Shown here: positions 60,948-64,000 of the stretch, in pieces
How the letters are laid out: each line of letters opens with the position of its first letter
Numbering within the stretch: the stretch's first letter is position 1
Translations under genes and position numbers: made by a program
Origin: Cycas panzhihuaensis
Taxonomy: Eukaryota; Cycadophyta
Assembly (NCBI GenBank): GCA_023213395.1
Contig: CM041465.1
Location: 169,577,741 to 169,641,740 of the forward strand
Reading direction: 5' to 3'
DNA length: 64,000 nucleotides
The notes under the pieces: generated by a model
Seen by the model: the letters and a program-made list of their open reading frames with translations, nothing else
The model's database searches: none
Told to the model about the DNA's origin: nothing

Positions 60948-60949
60948 TA

Positions 60950-61261
60950 TGAAAGAAGAATGGATCTAAGGAATAAATCACTTACATACATACAATGGCA
61001 ATGGAGAATGAAAAAGAGATGAAACAAAATATGAGACCTAAACTTGGAGGTGAGAATGAATAATGACTCCCTCCTTGAGATTTCACCTTTTATTATTGAG
61101 GGTGAGCATTAGGGTTAGAATTTTTCTGCCTAATGATATAAACCTGAAATTACATCTAAATGCATATAAAGCACATATCATTGAGAGACTAATGCTAATA
61201 ATATATCCTAAGGTCATATAATTAATCTACACAAATGACCTTGATACATTAACCTCTTTTA
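60950..61261 (-). repeat. element G 5' LTR
   Basis: It begins on the plus strand TGAAAGAAGAATGGATC and ends CCTCTTTTA, two bases from the primer site and adjoining host H sequence ATTTTGATAAGG. Confidence 0.88.
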
Positions 61262-62230
61262 ATTTTGATAAGGAGAAAGCTATTATAGTTGCAAATACAC
61301 CCGTTAACTAAGATCAAGGTGAATGTTCACATTTTGAAGAAAATATCACCTCTAATAGTACCAAGGACCAACTATGGCAATGCCTTGGTCACCTAAATAT
61401 GTAGGGCTTAAATCTCATGTCTAGATTATATATAGTACATGGACTTTCAGCCATAAGAAGAAATAAATATATTTATGAGGTCTTCTTAGTGGGTAAATAG
61501 TATAAAGAGTGATTCCCATCAAAGAACACTTGGAGAGCCTTAGAAGCATTGGTATTAGTCTACTTAGATATTTGTAGGCCTATGTTAGTTCCTTCTTTCA
61601 ATGGAAATCTATTTTTCATAACATTTATAGATGACTATTCTAGGAAGATATGGGTCTACTTCCTTAAGAATAAGTTCTAAGCCTTTGACAAGTTTAAAGA
61701 ATTCAAGGATGAAGTAGAAAATAAAAGTGGTATGCACATCAAGATCCTAAGATCTTGCAATAGAGGGGAGTATATATCAAACTAATTTATAAATTTTTGT
61801 AAACAATGCAACATCAAATGCTAATTCTTAGATCCTAGTACACCTCAATAAAATGGTGTAGCAGAAAAGATGAATTAAGCATTGGTGAATAAATTAAAAG
61901 TCATGTTGAGTGTTGTAAATCTTACTACTAAGTTTTAGGTTGAAGCCATATCAACAACCACTTATTTAACCAATAAAAGTGCCATAGTAGTAGTTAGAGA
62001 TATCACCCCTAAGGAGGCTTGGTTAGGCATTAAACTGATAGTTTCTCATCTAAAGACATTTGGATATACAACTTATAAATTCATCACCAAGGAGAACAAA
62101 AAGAAATTAGATGATAAAAGCCTCAAGTATATTTTCTTAGGCTATATACCTAGCTACAAAGATTATAAAGTTTATGACATTGTTAGAAAACAAGTCTACA
62201 CTACTCAAGATATAATATTTGCTTAAAATA
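61262..62230 (+). pseudogene. element H GAG pre-integrase and integrase
   Basis: The reading resumes NFDKEKAIIVA, then LWQCLGHLNM, a TAG, GLNLMS and YIYEVFLVGK (61375-61500), the zinc domain with one Cys lost. The core includes LIFITFIDDYSRKIWVYFLK-like text (61605-61670), ILRSCNRGEYIS (61740-61780), where the catalytic Asp of TDNGGE is Cys, and STPQxNGVAEKMN (61838-61875). HLKTFGYTTYKFITKENKKK and YIFLGYIPSYKDYKVYD end it (62050-62175). Confidence 0.88.
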
Positions 62231-62489
62231 CTTAAGACTTGGATCTCTCACAAATCTAGTTTATAGTATTAAATGATATTGGTACATCTGAAGTCCTCTT
62301 GTACTAATTATAAAGCCACCAACATCCATATCCCCCTACATGCCAGGTTCATCTTCAACTTTAACAACCTCAACATCTACACTAGATGTTAGCATATCAA
62401 TGCCACCCATATCATTTGATGATATTTAAGTGGAGACCACTAGTTTTTAACCACCTCCTAAGTGAATTCAGTAATTGCTAAAAGATACT

Positions 62490-63330
62490 CCTTCTCCTCC
62501 TCCCTCATCTTCTAAAAGAGAGTCTAAAATAAGGCACCCCACCAACTTCACCTTAATAACACATGTCCTTAAGACCACTAAGTCTTCTACATTTGAGGAG
62601 GAAATTAAAGACCAAATATGAAAAGTAGCAATAGATGAAGAGATGAATTCTATCTTTAAGAACAACACATGGAATCTAATAGAACTACCACCTAGTAAAA
62701 AACTAATTGATTGTTGACAGCTTTGCAAGACTAAATTTCATATAAATAGTACCATCAAGTGTCATAAAGCTTATCTAATTACAAGAGGTTTCAAATAGTA
62801 AGAGGGAATAAACTATAATAAGACCTTTGCACTAGTATCCAACATAACCACATTTTATTTGGTTATGCCTCTTGTAACTCAATTCAACTAGCTTGTGTAC
62901 CAAATAGATGTGAAAAGTGATTTCCTAAATGGAGAACTCACAAAAGAGGTTTCTTTGAAATAACCTCACGACTATGTTATTCTTGGTAAAGAATACCTAT
63001 TCTACAAACTCAAGAAAGTCCTATATGGATTGAAGTAGGTACCATGTACCTAGTATACAAAGATTGATGACTTTTTCATAAAGCATGGTTTCACTTATTT
63101 ACCCTCTGATTCAAATATATATATTCAAATTAGAAGTAACTTGATCACAATTATTGTGTTCTATGTAGATGACTTGGCAATCATAGGTAATGATAACGAA
63201 GTTATAGATTGGTTACAATTAAAACTCAAAAGTAGCTTTGAGATGATAAATATTAGATTCCTTCATTATTTCCTTGGTATTGAAGTATAGCAGGAACTAG
63301 GACATATATTTCTGTCACAATCTAGTTACT
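62490..63330 (+). pseudogene. element H reverse transcriptase
   Basis: Blocks in order: MNSIFKNNTWNLIELPPSKK (62643-62700), EGINYNKTFALVSNI (62805-62850), YQIDVKSDFLNGELTKEV (62900-62950), YKLKKVLYGLKxVP (63003-63040, x is TAG for Gln), ITIIVFYVDDLAIIGND (63145-63195) with an intact YVDD centre, and FLHYFLGIEV (63258-63290). Stops at Gln-like codons and scattered frame changes disable it. Confidence 0.92.
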
Positions 63331-64000
63331 CTAATGAACTCTTGTAACTGTTCAGAAAGATTGACTACAATCTTATACCAACCCTAAAGAAAGTAGGAAC
63401 AAAGCTTAACTTGGATGAATAAAGAAAACCCTTTGATCCCACATTATACCAACAGTCGGTTGGGAGCCTTATCTACCTCACTTACACTCACATCGATATT
63501 TCTTACGTAGTTGGGATCTGTTCCAAGTACATGTCATAGCCCAAGGCATCGCATTAAAAGAACGTCAATAGAATTCTCAAGTATATTTGTGGCACACATC
63601 AGTTTAGACTTGACTATAACTAAACTAAATCTTTTATCCTAAAATGTTATATAGATGTTGATTGGGCAGGTTGCCAAGACATGCTATTTAATATCAAGAT
63701 ATTGTTTTGACATAGAGTCAGTTGTAATCTCTTAAAGCTGTAAGAAATAATCTAATATTACTCTCTTCTCCACTGAAACTAAATATAAAGCAATTATCCA
63801 TGCCACCACAGAGTTGATTTAGCTTAGAAGGATTCTTTCCAAGCTTGGACTTTAACAAACTTTAGCTACCATTCTCTATTGTAACAACCAAACTATATTG
63901 AAAATAATAAAGAATCCTATTTTCTATACTAGAACAAAGTATATAGAGGTCTATCATCATTTTATTCATGAGCATGTTCAAAACGGATAAGTTGACATTG
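63330..64000 (+). pseudogene. element H RNase H, cut by window edge
   Basis: Readings include SVGSLIYLTYTHIDISYVVG (63455-63515), ILKYICGTHQFRLDY, CYIDVDWAGCQD (63640-63680), an STETKYKAII block (63772-63800), ILYCNNQTILKIIKNPIFYT and YHHFIHEHVQNG (63950-63990). The domain is near complete but with stops; its end and the 3' LTR lie beyond base 64000. Confidence 0.9.

Larger units (their letters stand above)
53640..61261 (-). mobile_element. Ty1-copia element G, complete, nested in element H
   Basis: LTRs lie at about 53640-53956 and 60950-61261. Read on the minus strand, the primer site (60947-60937) is followed by a 2.1-kb leader, gag (58843), protease, GAG pre-integrase, integrase, RT with FVDD, RNase H and a purine tract AAGGGGGGGAT abutting the 3' LTR. 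It is in the opposite orientation to its host H and splits H between protease and GAG pre-integrase. It shares LTR, leader and coding sequence with element E. Stops are fewer in G than in E. Confidence 0.92.
51350..64000 (+). mobile_element. Ty1-copia element H, interrupted, running off right edge
   Basis: Order on the plus strand: LTR-like block (51350-51870), gag (about 51935-53035), protease (53236-53575), then a break of about 7.6 kb occupied by element G. GAG pre-integrase, integrase, RT and part of RNase H follow from 61262 to the right edge. The two halves read as one copia polyprotein without overlap. The 3' LTR lies outside the window. Confidence 0.9.

Noticed and set aside
62468-62728. 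Minus-strand frame of 86 residues
   Set aside because: It is antisense to the integrase-RT linker and RT start of element H.
1-64000. Alternative genetic code with TAA and TAG as Gln
   Set aside because: Stops often replace Gln, which looks like such a code. But stops also replace Trp (gag of A and B), frameshifts are common, CAA and CAG still appear at other Gln positions, and the LINE ends at a normal TAG. Decay explains all of this.

Overview
This window looks like intergenic, retrotransposon-packed nuclear DNA of a land plant with a large genome. I find no cellular gene, rRNA, tRNA or CRISPR array in 64 kb. Every protein signature I can read belongs to a retroelement: Ty1-copia (RT with VDD-type centre, GAG pre-integrase, tRNA-iMet-type primer sites), Ty3-gypsy (order protease-RT-RNase H-integrase), and one plant-type LINE with zinc-knuckle and RNase H tail. 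The sequence is very AT-rich outside the LINE, and almost every element is riddled with TAG/TAA stops at positions where Gln (or Trp) is conserved. That is the pattern expected from old, heavily methylated copies decaying by C-to-T change. Species cannot be fixed from the sequence; a very AT-rich gymnosperm such as Welwitschia, or another plant with strong deamination, would fit, but this is inference.

Layout. 1-3511: copia element A, minus strand, gag to RT, running off the left edge, with an LTR-like block at about 3560-4200. 4200-11150: old repeat remnants without readable genes, including a second copy of that LTR-like block at about 6950-7620. 11150-15304: copia element B, minus strand, complete from RNase H to gag. 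17500-18930: Ty3-gypsy integrase fragment, minus strand, with a 70-bp tandem duplication. 18960-24060: gypsy element 1, plus strand.

24445-36987: a nest. A plus-strand LTR element without recognisable pol (F) has a 2.03-kb gag-only LTR element (24791-26823) inside its 5' LTR and a 6.7-kb gypsy element 2 (28010-34745) inside its body. 36988-38426: minus-strand copia remnant C. 38427-45769: copia element E, plus strand, with two 303-bp LTRs. 45775-47060: minus-strand copia remnant D.

48548-50567: a 5'-truncated LINE with an 18-bp target-site duplication, much richer in GC than its surroundings and nearly intact; it is probably the youngest insertion. About 51350-64000: copia element H, plus strand, split by copia element G (53640-61261, minus strand), which belongs to the same family as E. 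H resumes at 61262 and runs off the right edge in RNase H.

The window therefore records several layers of insertion. No regulatory or metabolic system of the host is visible. The most distinctive items are the gag-only mini-element, a 2-kb untranslated leader conserved between E and G, a heptapeptide repeat in the H gag, and the Gln-codon-to-stop pattern.
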